A DNA stretch of 64,000 nucleotides from Xanthobacteraceae bacterium. Lineage in GTDB: Bacteria; Pseudomonadota; Alphaproteobacteria; Rhizobiales; Xanthobacteraceae. Made by a program: the position numbers and the translations under genes. Shown here piece after piece: positions 26,881 through 36,646 of this stretch. Location of the stretch: positions 186,001 through 250,000 of the forward strand of contig JAMLIK010000002.1 of NCBI GenBank assembly GCA_023954195.1, in the 5' to 3' direction. Each line of letters opens with the position of its first letter. Position 1 is the first letter of the stretch. Below the pieces are notes generated by a model. The model was not told the DNA's origin, did no database searches, and worked only from the letters and a program-made list of their open reading frames with translations.

Positions 26881-26948
26881 ACATTCTGGCGTTTGAGCAT
26901 GGTCTTTCCCGACCCGAACGGCTGCGAAGCGCGAATCGGACTATCTCG

Positions 26949-27506
26949 ATGCCGCAAAACTCATCGCCAATCGCATTGTCCGCGACGCTGGTTCTCGGCG
27001 GCGCGCGCTCCGGCAAGTCGCGCTTCGCCGAAAGTCGCGCGCGCGACAGCGGCCTGGAGCGGGTCTATCTCGCCACCGCGACCGCCGGCGACCCCGAGAT
27101 GGCCGCGCGGATCGCCCATCACCGCGAAAGGCGCGGCGACGGCTGGCGCACGGTCGAGGAACCGCTGGCGCTGGTCGCGGCGCTGGCGCGCGCGGCTGGG
27201 CCGGGCCGCGTCGTGCTGGTGGATTGCCTGACCTTGTGGCTGTCGAACCTGATGCACGCCGGGCGGGATGTTGACGTTGAAACCGGCGTCCTGGCGGCAT
27301 GGTTGCGCGAAAATCCGCATCCGGTGGTTCTGGTCTCCAACGAGGTCGGGCTCGGCCTGGTGCCCGAAACCCCGCTCGGCCGCGCCTTTCGCGACGCGCA
27401 GGGACGGCTCAACCAGGCCGTCGCGGAAGTCCTGCCCGACGTCGCCTTCGTCGCCGCCGGATTGCCGCTGTGGCTGAAACGCGGTTCGAAGGCGAATCCG
27501 TCATGA
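26949..27506 (+). CDS. cobU: Bifunctional adenosylcobinamide kinase/guanylyltransferase
   Basis: Phosphorylates adenosylcobinamide and transfers GMP to it, before the CobS step. The 185-residue product has the P-loop GGARSGKS (17-24), the [14 protein letters not shown] segment, [17 protein letters not shown] with the guanylylated-His region, and [12 protein letters not shown]. The stop overlaps the cobQ start (ATGA). It is also called cobP in the aerobic naming. Confidence 0.95.
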   Translation: MPQNSSPIALSATLVLGGARSGKSRFAESRARDSGLERVYLATATAGDPEMAARIAHHRERRGDGWRTVEEPLALVAALARAAGPGRVVLVDCLTLWLSNLMHAGRDVDVETGVLAAWLRENPHPVVLVSNEVGLGLVPETPLGRAFRDAQGRLNQAVAEVLPDVAFVAAGLPLWLKRGSKANPS

Positions 27507-28966
27507 CCGCCACTCCCGCGCTGATGATTCAGGCCACCGGCTCCAACGCCGGCAAGTCGACGCTGGTCGCCGGCCTTGCCCGCGCGCTGACGCGGCGCGG
27601 CCTGCGGGTCGCGCCGTTCAAGCCGCAGAACATGTCGAACAACGCGGCCATCGCGGTGGACGGCGGCGAGATCGGCCGGGCGCAAGCGGTGCAGGCGCGC
27701 GCGGCGCGGATGCCGCCGAGCGTCCACATGAATCCGGTGCTGTTGAAGCCGGAGACCGACACCGGCGCGCAGGTGATCGTGCGCGGGCGACGCGTGGGAA
27801 CGCTTCGCGCGGAAAATTTTCTCGACAGGAAGCCGGATCTGCTGCCGCTGGTGCTGGAGAGTTTTGCGCATCTCGCGCGCGACGCCGATATCGTGCTGGT
27901 GGAGGGCGCGGGCAGCCCCGCCGAGATCAACCTGCGCGCCGGCGACATCGCCAACATGGGTTTCGCCGTCGCCGCCGACGTCCCGGTGGTGCTGGCCGGC
28001 GATATCGATCGCGGCGGCGTCATCGCCAGCCTGGTCGGCACCCACGCGGTGCTGGAGGCCGCGGAGCGCGGGCGCATTCATGGTTTCCTCATCAACAAGT
28101 TTCGCGGCGAACCGCGATTGTTTGACGCCGGCCTTGAGGCGGTGACACGGATGACCGGCTGGCCGTCGCTCGGCGTGGTGCCGTGGCTGCCGCAGGCGGC
28201 GTGGCTGCCGGCCGAGGACGCGCTCGATCTGGAGAGCGCCGCGCGCGACGGCGCGGCTTGCGTGATCGCGGTGCCGATGCTGGCGCGGATCGCCAACTTC
28301 GACGATGTCGATCCCTTGGCGATGGAGCCCGGCGTGAGCTTGCGTTTCGTGCGGCCGGGCGAGCCGATTCCCGCCGCGGCGCGCGTCATCGTCCTGCCCG
28401 GCAGCAAATCGACGCTGGGCGATCTCGCCTTCCTGCGCGCGCAGGGCTGGGACATCGACATCAAGGCGCATGTCCGGCGTGGCGGCCATGTGCTGGGGCT
28501 GTGCGGCGGCTATCAGATGCTGGGCAAATCCATCGCCGATCCCGACGGCCTCGACGGCGCGCCGGGCCGCGTCGAAGGGCTCGGCCTGCTCGACATCGAC
28601 ACAGTCATGCAGGGCGACAAATCCACCGCGCTGGCGCAAGCCGTCCATGGCGCGAGCGGCCTGCCGGTCGCGGGCTACGAGATTCATCTCGGCCGCAGTT
28701 TCGGGCCGGATTGCGCGCGGCCGATGCTGCTAGTCGGCGATCGGCCCGACGGCGCCACCTCGCGCGACGGCCGGGTGCAAGGCACCTATCTGCACGGGCT
28801 GTTCTCCAGCGACGCTTTTCGCGCGGCGTGGCTTAAGGAGCTGGGCGCGATGGCGTCGCTCCGCTACGAGGCGCGCGTCGAAGCCGCGCTCGACGCGCTG
28901 GCCGGTCATCTGGAAACGCATCTCGATATCGACGCGTTGCTTGCGATCGCGCGGCGGCGGTCCTAG
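27503..28966 (+). CDS. cobQ: Cobyric acid synthase
   Basis: CobQ amidates four side chains of adenosylcobyrinic acid diamide with glutamine nitrogen. The 487-residue product has an N-terminal ATP-binding domain ([29 protein letters not shown]) and a C-terminal class I glutamine amidotransferase-like domain with the active Cys near residue 334 ([11 protein letters not shown]) and GTYLHGLF. It is coupled to cobU by a four-base overlap. With cobT-cobS, it gives late corrin assembly; the ring-building genes are elsewhere. Confidence 0.96.
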   Translation: MTATPALMIQATGSNAGKSTLVAGLARALTRRGLRVAPFKPQNMSNNAAIAVDGGEIGRAQAVQARAARMPPSVHMNPVLLKPETDTGAQVIVRGRRVGTLRAENFLDRKPDLLPLVLESFAHLARDADIVLVEGAGSPAEINLRAGDIANMGFAVAADVPVVLAGDIDRGGVIASLVGTHAVLEAAERGRIHGFLINKFRGEPRLFDAGLEAVTRMTGWPSLGVVPWLPQAAWLPAEDALDLESAARDGAACVIAVPMLARIANFDDVDPLAMEPGVSLRFVRPGEPIPAAARVIVLPGSKSTLGDLAFLRAQGWDIDIKAHVRRGGHVLGLCGGYQMLGKSIADPDGLDGAPGRVEGLGLLDIDTVMQGDKSTALAQAVHGASGLPVAGYEIHLGRSFGPDCARPMLLVGDRPDGATSRDGRVQGTYLHGLFSSDAFRAAWLKELGAMASLRYEARVEAALDALAGHLETHLDIDALLAIARRRS

Positions 28967-28984
28967 CGCATCAGTCCAACGCGT

Positions 28985-29854
28985 CTACGGCAGGTTGACG
29001 TTGAATTCGTAGCCGTGGCCGTTGCCGACCAGCGTGAATTTCAGCGCCGCGCCGTCCGGCTTGACGCCGGGGGGCAGCCCGTCGAGCGCGAAGCGGAAGC
29101 GTTGGAGGCCGGGCGCGTCGGCCGCAATCCGCTGCGGCAGCGGCAGCGCCCATTCCGGCGTCGGCCCCTCGACAAACAGATGCGGATCGCCGGCGTCGGC
29201 CGCGGCGACATCGACGATGACGTCGCGGTCGCCGTCGCGGCGGACGTCACGAATCGTCAGTGGCAGCGGATCTCCGACATTGGCGGGCTTCGGCACCGCG
29301 TCGAGGGCGGCGGACAGCGTGGCGTCCTCGGTGCTGGCGACGCTTGAGAGCGGTAGTTCGGCTTTCGCTTCCACCGGTACGCACAATTTGTCGCAGACCG
29401 CGTAGCTGATCGCCATGCGCAGCACCGCCGGCTTGTCGGGAGCCTTCAGCGCGATGCGCAACGGCAGCACCACCTGCTCCTTGTAGCCGAGCGAGGTGCC
29501 GCCCGCGCCGTCGGGGAACGGCCGTGGCGCCGGCCACAGCACCGTCACCGCCTCGATATTGTCCGATCCGGAGAAATCGAATCGCGGCGGCACGCCGGAA
29601 TCGCCGGGCGTGCGCCAGTAGGTCTTCCAGCCCGGTTGCAACCGGAACGCCACGCCGCCCAGCACCACCGCGCCGCTGCGCGATCCGGCCAGGAGGCGCA
29701 CCGCCGAATGGCTGTCCTGCGCCCATGCCGAGACATCCTGCGCCCGCGCCGCGATCGGCATCGCGCCGACGATGCATAACGCGGCCATGCCGAGGACGGC
29801 GCCGGCGGGAAGGGAGCGGGCGGGCGCGGAACGAGCGGGAACTATTGCGATCAT
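28985..29854 (-). CDS. DsbD N-terminal-domain-like exported protein
   Basis: A 289-residue protein with a signal peptide (GAVLGMAALCIVGAMPIAARAQ) and a long beta-rich region like the N-terminal domain of DsbD/ScsB: GVAFRLQPGWKTYWRTPGDSGVPP and then ISYAVCDKLCVPVEAKAELPL, with a CDKLC Cys pair that would be the redox or metal site. The membrane and thioredoxin parts of full DsbD are absent. It could be a partner for a separate thiol transporter or a copper-handling protein. It is convergent with cobQ and divergent from yqgE. Confidence 0.78.
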   Translation of the reverse strand: MIAIVPARSAPARSLPAGAVLGMAALCIVGAMPIAARAQDVSAWAQDSHSAVRLLAGSRSGAVVLGGVAFRLQPGWKTYWRTPGDSGVPPRFDFSGSDNIEAVTVLWPAPRPFPDGAGGTSLGYKEQVVLPLRIALKAPDKPAVLRMAISYAVCDKLCVPVEAKAELPLSSVASTEDATLSAALDAVPKPANVGDPLPLTIRDVRRDGDRDVIVDVAAADAGDPHLFVEGPTPEWALPLPQRIAADAPGLQRFRFALDGLPPGVKPDGAALKFTLVGNGHGYEFNVNLP

Positions 29855-29981
29855 GTGACGTCTTTACCGGGATGCGGTCGAACCAACCATTGAATTGCGC
29901 GTGATCCATCCGTCGCGGGCGGCTTGATTGACAGCCACGGCGTCCAATATCAGGATAACAGGCAGGCGAGGTCAGATAGCC

Positions 29982-30659
29982 ATGAGTTCCGGCAACAAAA
30001 CACCGAAAACCGGCATCCGCAAGGCGGCCGGAACCGGCTCGGCCGGCATCGGGCCGACCAGTGGCGCCGCCGAAAGCAACGGCGGCTACCTCGACGGCCA
30101 GATGCTGGTGGCGATGCCGGTGATGGCGGACGAGCGGTTCGCCCGCTCGGTGATCTATCTGTGCGCGCATTCCGCCGAGGGCGCGATGGGAATCATCGTC
30201 AACCGCCCGGCCGGCAGCATCGACTTCTCCGAATTGCTGGTGCAGTTGCGCATCATCCCCGACGCCGACCAGATCAAGCTGCCGCACACCGCCGAATCGA
30301 TGAAGGTGTTGAAGGGCGGCCCGGTCGAGACCGGGCGCGGCTTCGTGCTGCATTCCAGCGACTTCTTCATCGCGGAAGCGACGCTGCCGATCGACGACGA
30401 CATCTGCCTCACCGCGACGCTCGATATTCTCAAGGCGATCGCCGCCGGCAACGGCCCGCGCCACGCCATTCTCGCGCTCGGCTATGCCGGCTGGGCGCCT
30501 GGGCAACTCGAAAGCGAGATTCAGGACAACGGCTGGCTGCATTGTCCCGCCGATCCCGACCTGGTGTTCGGCGCCGACGTCGAGGAAAAGTACGGCCGCG
30601 CGCTGCGCAAGATCGGCATCGATCCCGGCACGCTGTCGACGGCGGCGGGACATGCGTGA
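29982..30659 (+). CDS. YqgE/AlgH family protein
   Basis: A 225-residue member of the UPF0301 family. The conserved core starts [38 protein letters not shown] and includes [35 protein letters not shown] and NGWL. The first 38 residues are a Gly/Ala/Ser-rich extension. AGGCGAGG precedes the ATG at 29982. The family's molecular role is unsettled; in pseudomonads AlgH affects transcription and virulence. Confidence 0.9.
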   Translation: MSSGNKTPKTGIRKAAGTGSAGIGPTSGAAESNGGYLDGQMLVAMPVMADERFARSVIYLCAHSAEGAMGIIVNRPAGSIDFSELLVQLRIIPDADQIKLPHTAESMKVLKGGPVETGRGFVLHSSDFFIAEATLPIDDDICLTATLDILKAIAAGNGPRHAILALGYAGWAPGQLESEIQDNGWLHCPADPDLVFGADVEEKYGRALRKIGIDPGTLSTAAGHA

Positions 30660-30697
30660 GGGCGCAACTCACCCACGACGTCGTTTCCACCCTCTGA

Positions 30698-30818
30698 GTC
30701 GTCCCCGCGCAGGCGGGGATCCATAACCCCTGGCTTCAGTTGTTATAAAAGAAACTTGCCTCGGTTGATTGAGTCGAACCGCTGCGGCGTATGGGTCCCC
30801 GCCTGCGCGGGGACGACG
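30698..30818. repeat. Dispersed palindromic intergenic repeat, family A
   Basis: The left arm is GTCGTCCCCGCGCAGGCGGG and the right arm is its complement at about 30793-30815. It lies between the convergent yqgE and the LLM gene and includes the block TTGAGTCGAACCGCTGCGG, also found in the 24777 copy in reverse. Confidence 0.85.
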
Positions 30819-30843
30819 ACTGTCGTGTTGGGACTCCGGGCCC

Positions 30844-31830
30844 CTACCGCATCGCCTGAGCGATCAGGTCGTAGGAGTGTAGGCGCTCGTGGTGGTCGAA
30901 GATGTCGGAGACGACAATGAGTTCGTCGGCGGCGGTCTGCCGGATCAGGTCGGCCGCGCCGGCGCGCACCGCCTCGGGGCCGCCGACGATGCTGCATCCG
31001 AGCATGGTGGCCACCTGCGCCTTCTCCATCGGCGTCCAATAGCTCTCGATGTCGTCGATCGGCGGCTTGCTCAGGCCCCGCGCGCCGCGAAAGATGTTGG
31101 TGAACGACATCTGTTGCGTAGTGGCGAGATGCCGCGCCTCGGCGTCGGTGTCGGCGGCGACGATGTTGACGCCGACCATGGCGTGAGGCTTCGCCAGTTG
31201 CTCGGACGGCTTGAAGCGCGCGCGATAGATCTCCAGCGCCTGCATCAGTTGCGCCGGCGCGAAGTGCGAGGCGAAGGCGTAGGGCAGGCCGAACTCGGCG
31301 GCGACCTGCGCGCCGTAGGTCGAGGAGCCGAGAATCCACAGCGGCACATGGGTGCCCGCCGCCGGCACCGCCTGGATGCGCTGGCCGGGCTCGGCGTCGT
31401 CGAGAAAGGCTTGCAGCTCCAGCACGTCGCGCGGAAAATTGTCGGCGTTGGTCAGGCTGCGGCGCAACGCCTGCATGGTCAGTTGATCGGTGCCCGGCGC
31501 GCGGCCGAGGCCGAGATCGATGCGGCCGGGGAACAGCCGCTCCAGCGTGCCGTAGTGCTCGGCGATCACCATCGGCGCGTGGTTCGGCAGCATCACGCCG
31601 CCGGCGCCGACGCGGATGCGTTGCGTGCCGGCCGCGATATGGCCGATCACCACCGAGGTCGCGGCCGAGGCGATGCCCGCCATGTTGTGATGCTCGGCCA
31701 CCCAGAAGCGGGTGTAGCCCCACCGTTCGGCGTGGACGGCGAGATCGCGGGCGTTGTCGAGCGCGCCGCGCGCGTCGGTCGCCTCGGTGACGCGCACCAG
31801 ATCGAGGATCGAATAGGGGGTCATCGTCAT
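30844..31830 (-). CDS. LLM class flavin-dependent oxidoreductase
   Basis: A 328-residue luciferase-like TIM-barrel monooxygenase. Signatures include [63 protein letters not shown] and [25 protein letters not shown]. These place it with the YhbW-like, FMN-dependent subgroup (no N-terminal F420 signature seen). The substrate is unknown. It is transcribed toward yqgE. The SDR gene lies about 250 bases upstream on the same strand, separated by a repeat. Confidence 0.85.
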   Translation of the reverse strand: MTMTPYSILDLVRVTEATDARGALDNARDLAVHAERWGYTRFWVAEHHNMAGIASAATSVVIGHIAAGTQRIRVGAGGVMLPNHAPMVIAEHYGTLERLFPGRIDLGLGRAPGTDQLTMQALRRSLTNADNFPRDVLELQAFLDDAEPGQRIQAVPAAGTHVPLWILGSSTYGAQVAAEFGLPYAFASHFAPAQLMQALEIYRARFKPSEQLAKPHAMVGVNIVAADTDAEARHLATTQQMSFTNIFRGARGLSKPPIDDIESYWTPMEKAQVATMLGCSIVGGPEAVRAGAADLIRQTAADELIVVSDIFDHHERLHSYDLIAQAMR

Positions 31831-31941
31831 GTCCGTGAGGGTGTGCCGCGACGTTGCGGAGGAGGGACGTTGCTTTCATCTAGGCGCGTTGCGCGGAAAA
31901 TGCACGTCATGCGGCTGCAATCTTGTCATGCGGAGCTTTCC

Positions 31942-32071
31942 GCGTCCCGGACGCGGCGCGGCATGAAATGCCGCACCGCAGAGCCGGGACCGTCTCCACG
32001 GCATCGTTCGCGACGGTCCCGGCTCAGCGAAGCGGCATCACGCTTCGCGTGTGCCGCATCGCATCCGGGAT
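31942..32071. repeat. Dispersed palindromic repeat, family D
   Basis: Nested inverted segments: TCCGCGTCCCGGACGCGG, then GCGGCATGAAATGCCGC, then GAGCCGGGACCGT pairing with ACGGTCCCGGCTC, then AAGCGGCATCACGCTT, ending GCATCCGGGATA. It fills the gap between the LLM and SDR genes. No second copy is in this window, but the structure is that of a mobile intergenic repeat. Confidence 0.6.
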
Positions 32072-32081
32072 ACCAGGCTTG

Positions 32082-32870
32082 CTACCCGTTCCGTCCTTCC
32101 CGGCGCAGCGTTGGCAGGCCGATGCCGGCGGCGTCGAAGCCGCCGTCGACGGCGAGCAACTGTCCGGTGATGTAGCTTGCGCGGTCGCCGCACAGGAAGA
32201 AGATCGCCTCCGCCAGTTCCTCCTCCAGCCCGTAGCGGTTGAGCGGAATGGCGTCGTGGTAATCGGCGCGGATCGCCGGCGAATGCACCGCCTTGGCCAT
32301 CGCGGTGTCGACCGGCCCCGGCGCCACCGCGTTGACGCGGATGCCGAGCGCGGCCAGCTCGACCGCCGCCTGCTTGGTGAGATGCGCCAGCGCCGCCTTG
32401 CTGGTGCCGTAGGCGACGCGCAGCGTCGAGGCGCGCAACCCCGAGATCGAGGTGATGTTGACGATGGCGCCGCCGCCATGTTCGCGCATCAGCGGCGCGG
32501 CCGCCTTGATGCACAGGAACGGCCCGGTGAGGTTGACGGCGAGCACGCGCTCCCACTCGTCGTCGGCGGTGTCGAGAAGCGGCTTGAACACCGCGATGCC
32601 GGCATTGTTGACCAGCGCGTCGAGGCGCCCGAAGCGTTCTGCGACGCGCGCGAAACTGCCGCGCACCGCGGCCGCGTCGGACACGTCGCAGGTGAGCGCC
32701 AGCACGTGCGCCGGATCGGCGAGCGCGGCCGCCGCCTCCCGCAACAGCGCCGCCTCGATGTCGATCAGCGCCACCGCCCAGCCCTCGGCGCGAAAGCGTT
32801 TCGCGGTGGCGAGCCCGATGCCGCGGGCGGCGCCGGTGACGAGGGCGACTTTGGCGGCATTTTCGGTCAT
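32082..32870 (-). CDS. Short-chain dehydrogenase/reductase
   Basis: A 262-residue classical SDR. The nucleotide site TGAARGIGLA is at residues 13-22, the NNAGIAV motif follows, and the catalytic triad Ser (SISGL), Tyr-x-x-x-Lys (YGTSKAAL) is intact. VNAVAPGPVDTAM and ITGQLLAVDGGF complete the family pattern. Asp in ALIDIE after the second strand suggests NAD(H) preference. The substrate is not predictable. It is transcribed divergent from the next plus-strand genes, and a repeat lies upstream. Confidence 0.88.
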   Translation of the reverse strand: MTENAAKVALVTGAARGIGLATAKRFRAEGWAVALIDIEAALLREAAAALADPAHVLALTCDVSDAAAVRGSFARVAERFGRLDALVNNAGIAVFKPLLDTADDEWERVLAVNLTGPFLCIKAAAPLMREHGGGAIVNITSISGLRASTLRVAYGTSKAALAHLTKQAAVELAALGIRVNAVAPGPVDTAMAKAVHSPAIRADYHDAIPLNRYGLEEELAEAIFFLCGDRASYITGQLLAVDGGFDAAGIGLPTLRREGRNG

Positions 32871-32943
32871 GGCGGGTCCGGGCGCGAAAGGGATGACCCG
32901 TGCGTCTTATCGTGACCGCCGAGCGCTTACCACCCGAAACGCG

Positions 32944-33047
32944 GCGTCATCGTCCGCGAAGGCGGACGATCCAGCAATCCGCGTAGGCCCGAGGGCATCC
33001 GTTTCCTTACGGAATACCGTCCTGCTCCGCCTTCGTGGAGCATGACG
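32944..33047. repeat. Palindromic intergenic repeat, family E
   Basis: The left arm GCGTCATCGTCCGCGAAGGC and the right arm CTCCGCCTTCGTGGAGCATG plus ACGGTA are imperfect complements. Only one copy is in this window. The layout matches known repeats of Bradyrhizobium-type genomes. Confidence 0.6.
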
Positions 33048-33106
33048 GTATTCGTATTGCTTGTTCACCCCGAAAAGCAGCTTACGGTCGGAATCCGAGG
33101 CGCTCA

Positions 33107-33220
33107 CTACCTTACATAGAACACGCACACCGCGATCACCAAAAGCGCGGCGACGGCCATGACATGCGCGAGCGTGTGGGTGAGCGCGCGGGTGCCGGCG
33201 GGTTTCGTGGCATCGTTCAT
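33107..33220 (-). CDS. Very small single-pass membrane protein (37 aa)
   Basis: A 37-residue product with a hydrophilic start (NDATKPAGTRALTHTLAH) and one membrane helix (VMAVAALLVIAVCVFYV) ending in Arg. A strong GGAGGA sits six to eight bases upstream of the ATG at 33220, which decides the start; the longer open frame to 33508 lacks support. It has no recognised family. The gene stands alone between the SDR and TetR genes. Confidence 0.6.
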   Translation of the reverse strand: MNDATKPAGTRALTHTLAHVMAVAALLVIAVCVFYVR

Positions 33221-33548
33221 GATGTCCTCCCCATTTGGTTTGGGCTCGCAGGGCGCGAGCCAAAGTGGTTCGGGCATGGCAAGGCGCAGCACGAATGCGC
33301 GAGCCAACTGCAATGATTTTACGCGGAACGCCCCTTCAAGATGCGTCCGCCGCGCACGCTGTCCCCGCGCGACGAAACGCCTGACGGAATCCTTTCGGTC
33401 CAATGCGGCGAGAATGTGTTCGGGAGCGGACGGGGCGCATCGGCGCGCGGTCTGGTCGGCCTTGTTATCGCCGCAAGATTTTCTGGAAAAATTTCCCAAT
33501 GATTTCAAGGATCGCGATGTGCGGAAAATGATGGCCTTTTCGCCGGCC

Positions 33549-33571
33549 TCATGTAAAAACCATTAACATGA
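33549..33571. promoter_or_regulatory. Inverted repeat over the TetR gene start, candidate autoregulatory operator
   Basis: TCATGT (33549-33554) and ACATGA (33566-33571) are perfect inverted arms with an 11-base A/T-rich spacer. The right arm covers the start codon of the TetR gene at 33568. TetR repressors commonly bind such palindromes at their own promoter; this is inferred from position only. Confidence 0.4.
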
Positions 33572-34308
33572 GCTGGCGAAAGGACCGCCGCGGCACGGAT
33601 CGCGGCTATCATCACGGCAATCTCAAGGAGGCGCTGCTGCAAGCGGCGCTCGGCCTCATCGCGGAGAAGGGACCGGCCGGGTTCACCTTCGCCGACGCCG
33701 CGCGCTCGGCCGGCGTCAGCCCGGCGGCGCCCTATCGCCACTTCCGCGACCGCGACGAATTGCTGTCCAGCGTGGCGCAGCGCGGCTTCGAGCTGTTCGA
33801 GGCGGTGCTGACGCAGGCGTGGGACGATGGCCGTCCGGACACCGTCACCGCATTCCAGCGAGTGGGGCGCGCCTATCTCGATTTCGCCCGCAGCGAGCCG
33901 GCGTTCTATTCGGCGATGTTCGAATCCGGCGTGCCGGTCGATGTCAATCCGACGCTGATGGTGGCGAGCGAGCGCGCCTTCAACATCATCCGCGCCGCCG
34001 CCGAGCGCCTCGCCGCGCTGGCGCCCCCCGGCGTGGCGCGGCCGCCGGCGATGATGATGGCGCTGCACATCTGGTCGCTGTCGCACGGCGTCGCCTCGCT
34101 GTTTTCGCGCGGCGACGCGGCGCGGCGCAAGCTGCCGATGTCGCCGGACGAACTGCTGGAGGCTGGCGTCTTGATCTATTTGCGCGGCCTCGGCTTCCCG
34201 ACCGATCAGCGCCCGCCGGCGGACGCGGGAACGCCGCCACGCGCGCCGCCGGGGCCGCCCGGTCCGCCGCCCCCGCCGTCGGGGCCATGGGGCAAGCCGA
34301 AGGCGTGA
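33568..34308 (+). CDS. TetR/AcrR family regulator with WHG-type C-terminal domain
   Basis: A 246-residue repressor. The N-terminal helix-turn-helix (LLQAALGLIAEKGPAGFTFADAARSAGVSPAAPYRHFRDRDELLSSV) is preceded by RGYHHGNLKEAL, the mark of the WHG subgroup. The C-terminal half is helical with AMFESGV and HIWSLSHGVASLF segments. The tail is an unusual proline-rich stretch (RAPPGPPGPPPPPSGPWG). No Shine-Dalgarno sequence is visible before the ATG, so the message may be leaderless. Its target may be itself or the divergent small gene. Confidence 0.85.
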   Translation: MSWRKDRRGTDRGYHHGNLKEALLQAALGLIAEKGPAGFTFADAARSAGVSPAAPYRHFRDRDELLSSVAQRGFELFEAVLTQAWDDGRPDTVTAFQRVGRAYLDFARSEPAFYSAMFESGVPVDVNPTLMVASERAFNIIRAAAERLAALAPPGVARPPAMMMALHIWSLSHGVASLFSRGDAARRKLPMSPDELLEAGVLIYLRGLGFPTDQRPPADAGTPPRAPPGPPGPPPPPSGPWGKPKA

Positions 34309-34318
34309 TCGGCCGCTA

Positions 34319-34420
34319 TAGCGTTTTCGAACGAAGCGGATGCCGGCTAGCGTCAAGGAAACGCGTCAAAACAAGAATCCGGATCCGCTCCGATTCCATC
34401 GAGCGGAAATCGCTCCGGGC
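34319..34420. repeat. Dispersed intergenic repeat, family C
   Basis: Blocks GCGTTTTCGAACGAAGCGGA, CGTCAAGGAAACGCGTCAAA and ACAAGAATCCGGATCCGCTCC are in the same order as in the copies at 2608 and 44550. It follows the TetR gene directly. Confidence 0.75.
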
Positions 34421-34633
34421 GCACGGAATTGTGGTTTCGTGATCGCCCGCGCCGGAACCATCGCGCCGCGCGCGCTTTGCCGCAACGGCCCCGGTCGCCG
34501 TCTTGCCGAGGGGCCTGTCGCGACACAAATATTTTCGTGATCGCAGGACCGGTCGCTTGACAAAGCCGCATGATCGGTTACCTATGTAAATGTTATTTAC
34601 ATTCACGCAGCCGCCACTGAGAGGGAGACGACC

Positions 34634-35113
34634 ATGACCCCCACCGCAGACGTTCATCGCTGGAACGGCCCGACGGAGGGCCATTACCGGCGTCCCGGTT
34701 TGTTCGAGTCGCCGTGGCACCCCGGCTGGATCGCCTTGACGGTGCTCGGTTTTATCTTCTGGTGGCCGATCGGCCTCGCGCTTCTTTTCTTCACACTCGG
34801 GAGTAGGAAAATGGGATGCTGGAGTCATAACGACCGCTGGTCCAACAAGATGGAGCGGATGCAATCCAAGATGGATCGGATGCGCGACCGCATGGAGCGC
34901 CGCGGCTTCGGCTTCGGCCCGCCGTCGAGCGGTAACCGTGCCTTCGATGAGTACCGCGTCGACACGCTGCGTCGCCTTGAGGAAGAGCAGAAGGAGTTCA
35001 AGGACTTCCTGGAGCGTCTGCGGCACGCCCGCGACAAGGAGGAGTTCGACCAGTTCATGGCGCAGCACCGTTCGCGGCCGACGCCTCCCTCGGATGGCCA
35101 GCCGCAGGCGTAA
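34634..35113 (+). CDS. DUF2852 family membrane protein
   Basis: A 159-residue protein with one strong membrane segment (WIALTVLGFIFWWPIGLALLFFTLG) after a short soluble lead, then a charged, Met/Arg-rich coiled-coil region (NKMERMQSKMDRMRDRMERR) and a second helix (FDEYRVDTLRRLEEEQKEFKDFLERLRHARDKEEFDQFM). These features match the DUF2852 family of alphaproteobacteria. GAGAGGGAG lies upstream of the ATG, and a strong terminator follows the gene. Function is unknown. Confidence 0.85.
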   Translation: MTPTADVHRWNGPTEGHYRRPGLFESPWHPGWIALTVLGFIFWWPIGLALLFFTLGSRKMGCWSHNDRWSNKMERMQSKMDRMRDRMERRGFGFGPPSSGNRAFDEYRVDTLRRLEEEQKEFKDFLERLRHARDKEEFDQFMAQHRSRPTPPSDGQPQA

Positions 35114-35143
35114 ATCTCTCCCTTGTAAACGATCGTTACATCG

Positions 35144-35178
35144 CCGCCCGTCCGCACCCCGGACGGGCGGTTTTGTTT
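35144..35178 (+). terminator. Rho-independent terminator of the DUF2852 gene
   Basis: A 10-bp perfect stem (CCGCCCGTCC with GGACGGGCGG) is followed by TTTTGTTTGT, 30 bases after the stop codon. Confidence 0.9.
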
Positions 35179-35451
35179 GTGCCGAAATTTCCGCTCCGAA
35201 ATGATCCGGAAAACAGCTTTGATAACCTCGCGTTAACCATGGCAGGTGCTTGGTGGAACGCGGGAAAAACCGCCGTCAGCCCTCGTTTTGACACGTTGGC
35301 AGGGGATGCAGGATCCGGCTTTGGACGGGCCTCCCATGCGAATTGGCAGAACCGGCGTTGGTGGACGACGCGAGCGGGCGCGCGGTCGGAAACAGCGCGC
35401 CGCGCCGCTCCCGGAATTGATGGGAATACTTGCGTTGAGAGGACATTTTCT

Positions 35452-36165
35452 ATGAATCCGGCCGATGTGGCGCAGTCAGCCTTGCCGCTGGCCTCCTCCG
35501 ATGTCTCTCTGATCGCGCTGTTCTTTCAAGCCCATTGGGTGGTGAAGGCGGTGATGCTCGGCCTGTTGGCCTGCTCGGTGTGGGTCTGGGCCATCGCCAT
35601 CGACAAAATCCTGCTCTACGGCCGCACGCGGCGGGCGATGGATCGCTTCGAGCAGGCGTTCTGGTCGGGTGAATCGATCGAGGAGCTTTACCGGTCGCTG
35701 GCGTCCAAGCCGACGCAATCGATGGCGGCCTGTTTCGTCGCGGCGATGCGCGAATGGAAACGCTCGTTCGAAAGCCAGGCGCGCTCCTTCGCCGGCCTTC
35801 AGATGCGGATCGAGAAGGTGATGAACGTCTCGATCGCGCGCGAGATCGAGCGGCTCGAACGCCGGCTGCTGGTGCTGGCGACGGTCGGTTCGGCATCGCC
35901 GTTCGTCGGCCTGTTCGGCACCGTCTGGGGCATCATGTCGAGCTTTCAGTCGATCGCCGCGTCCAAGAACACATCGCTGGCCGTGGTGGCCCCAGGTATC
36001 GCGGAAGCGCTGTTCGCGACCGCCATCGGCCTTATCGCCGCCATCCCGGCGACCATTTTTTACAACAAATTCACGGCAGAGGTGAACCGGCAGGCGCAGC
36101 GCCTGGAAGGCTTCGCCGACGAGTTCTCGGCGATTCTGTCGCGCCAGATCGACGAACGTGCGTGA
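35452..36165 (+). CDS. tolQ: Tol-Pal system proton channel subunit TolQ
   Basis: A 237-residue ExbB/TolQ/MotA-family protein with three membrane helices (VVKAVMLGLLACSVWVWAIAI; LVLATVGSASPFVGLFGTVWGIM; ALFATAIGLIAAIPATIFYN). With TolR it forms the proton-driven motor that energises TolA during outer-membrane constriction. The cytoplasmic loop between helices 1 and 2 is the expected length. The ATG at 35452 has GAGAGGA upstream; the open frame to 35173 is not supported. It is first in tolQRAB. Confidence 0.95.
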   Translation: MNPADVAQSALPLASSDVSLIALFFQAHWVVKAVMLGLLACSVWVWAIAIDKILLYGRTRRAMDRFEQAFWSGESIEELYRSLASKPTQSMAACFVAAMREWKRSFESQARSFAGLQMRIEKVMNVSIAREIERLERRLLVLATVGSASPFVGLFGTVWGIMSSFQSIAASKNTSLAVVAPGIAEALFATAIGLIAAIPATIFYNKFTAEVNRQAQRLEGFADEFSAILSRQIDERA

Positions 36166-36195
36166 ACGTGAGGGGCCAATCGTGAGCACCGCATC

Positions 36196-36645
36196 ATGGG
36201 CATGAACATCGCGGGAGCTTCCAGCGGCGGACGCGGCCGGCGGCGGCGCGCGGCCCCGATGTCGGAGATCAACGTCACCCCGATGGTCGACGTCATGCTG
36301 GTGCTGCTGATTATCTTCATGGTGTCCGCGCCGCTGCTGACGGTCGGCGTGCCGCTCGATTTGCCGCAAACCCAGGCCAAAAGTCTCGATCAGGACAAGA
36401 ATCCCCTGACGTTGTCGGTCAATCTCAAGGGACAGGTGTTTTTGAACGACACCGAAATCGCCATCGACGAACTGGTGCCAAAATTGAAGGCCATCACCGA
36501 GGCGCGCGCCGGTCTGGACGAGCGGATTTTCGTGCGCGGCGACAAGAAGGTCGATTACGGCACGGTCATGAAGGTGATGGGCCGGTTGTCGTCGGCGGGC
36601 TTTCGTCGCGTCGCGCTGGTGACCGAGGTGGAGCAGGGAAGCTGA
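36196..36645 (+). CDS. tolR: Tol-Pal system protein TolR
   Basis: A 149-residue ExbD/TolR protein with a basic N terminus (GGRGRRRRAAP), then MSEINVTPMVDVMLVLLIIFMV containing the conserved membrane Asp (VDVMLVLLIIF) that carries protons. A periplasmic domain follows. It sits 30 bases after tolQ and one base before the tolA start, so the three are co-expressed. Confidence 0.96.
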   Translation: MGMNIAGASSGGRGRRRRAAPMSEINVTPMVDVMLVLLIIFMVSAPLLTVGVPLDLPQTQAKSLDQDKNPLTLSVNLKGQVFLNDTEIAIDELVPKLKAITEARAGLDERIFVRGDKKVDYGTVMKVMGRLSSAGFRRVALVTEVEQGS

Positions 36646-36646
36646 G

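Noticed and set aside
26772..26948. Cobalamin riboswitch between cobT and cobU
   Set aside because: No B12-box-like sequence is present and nearly half of the gap is a family B repeat.
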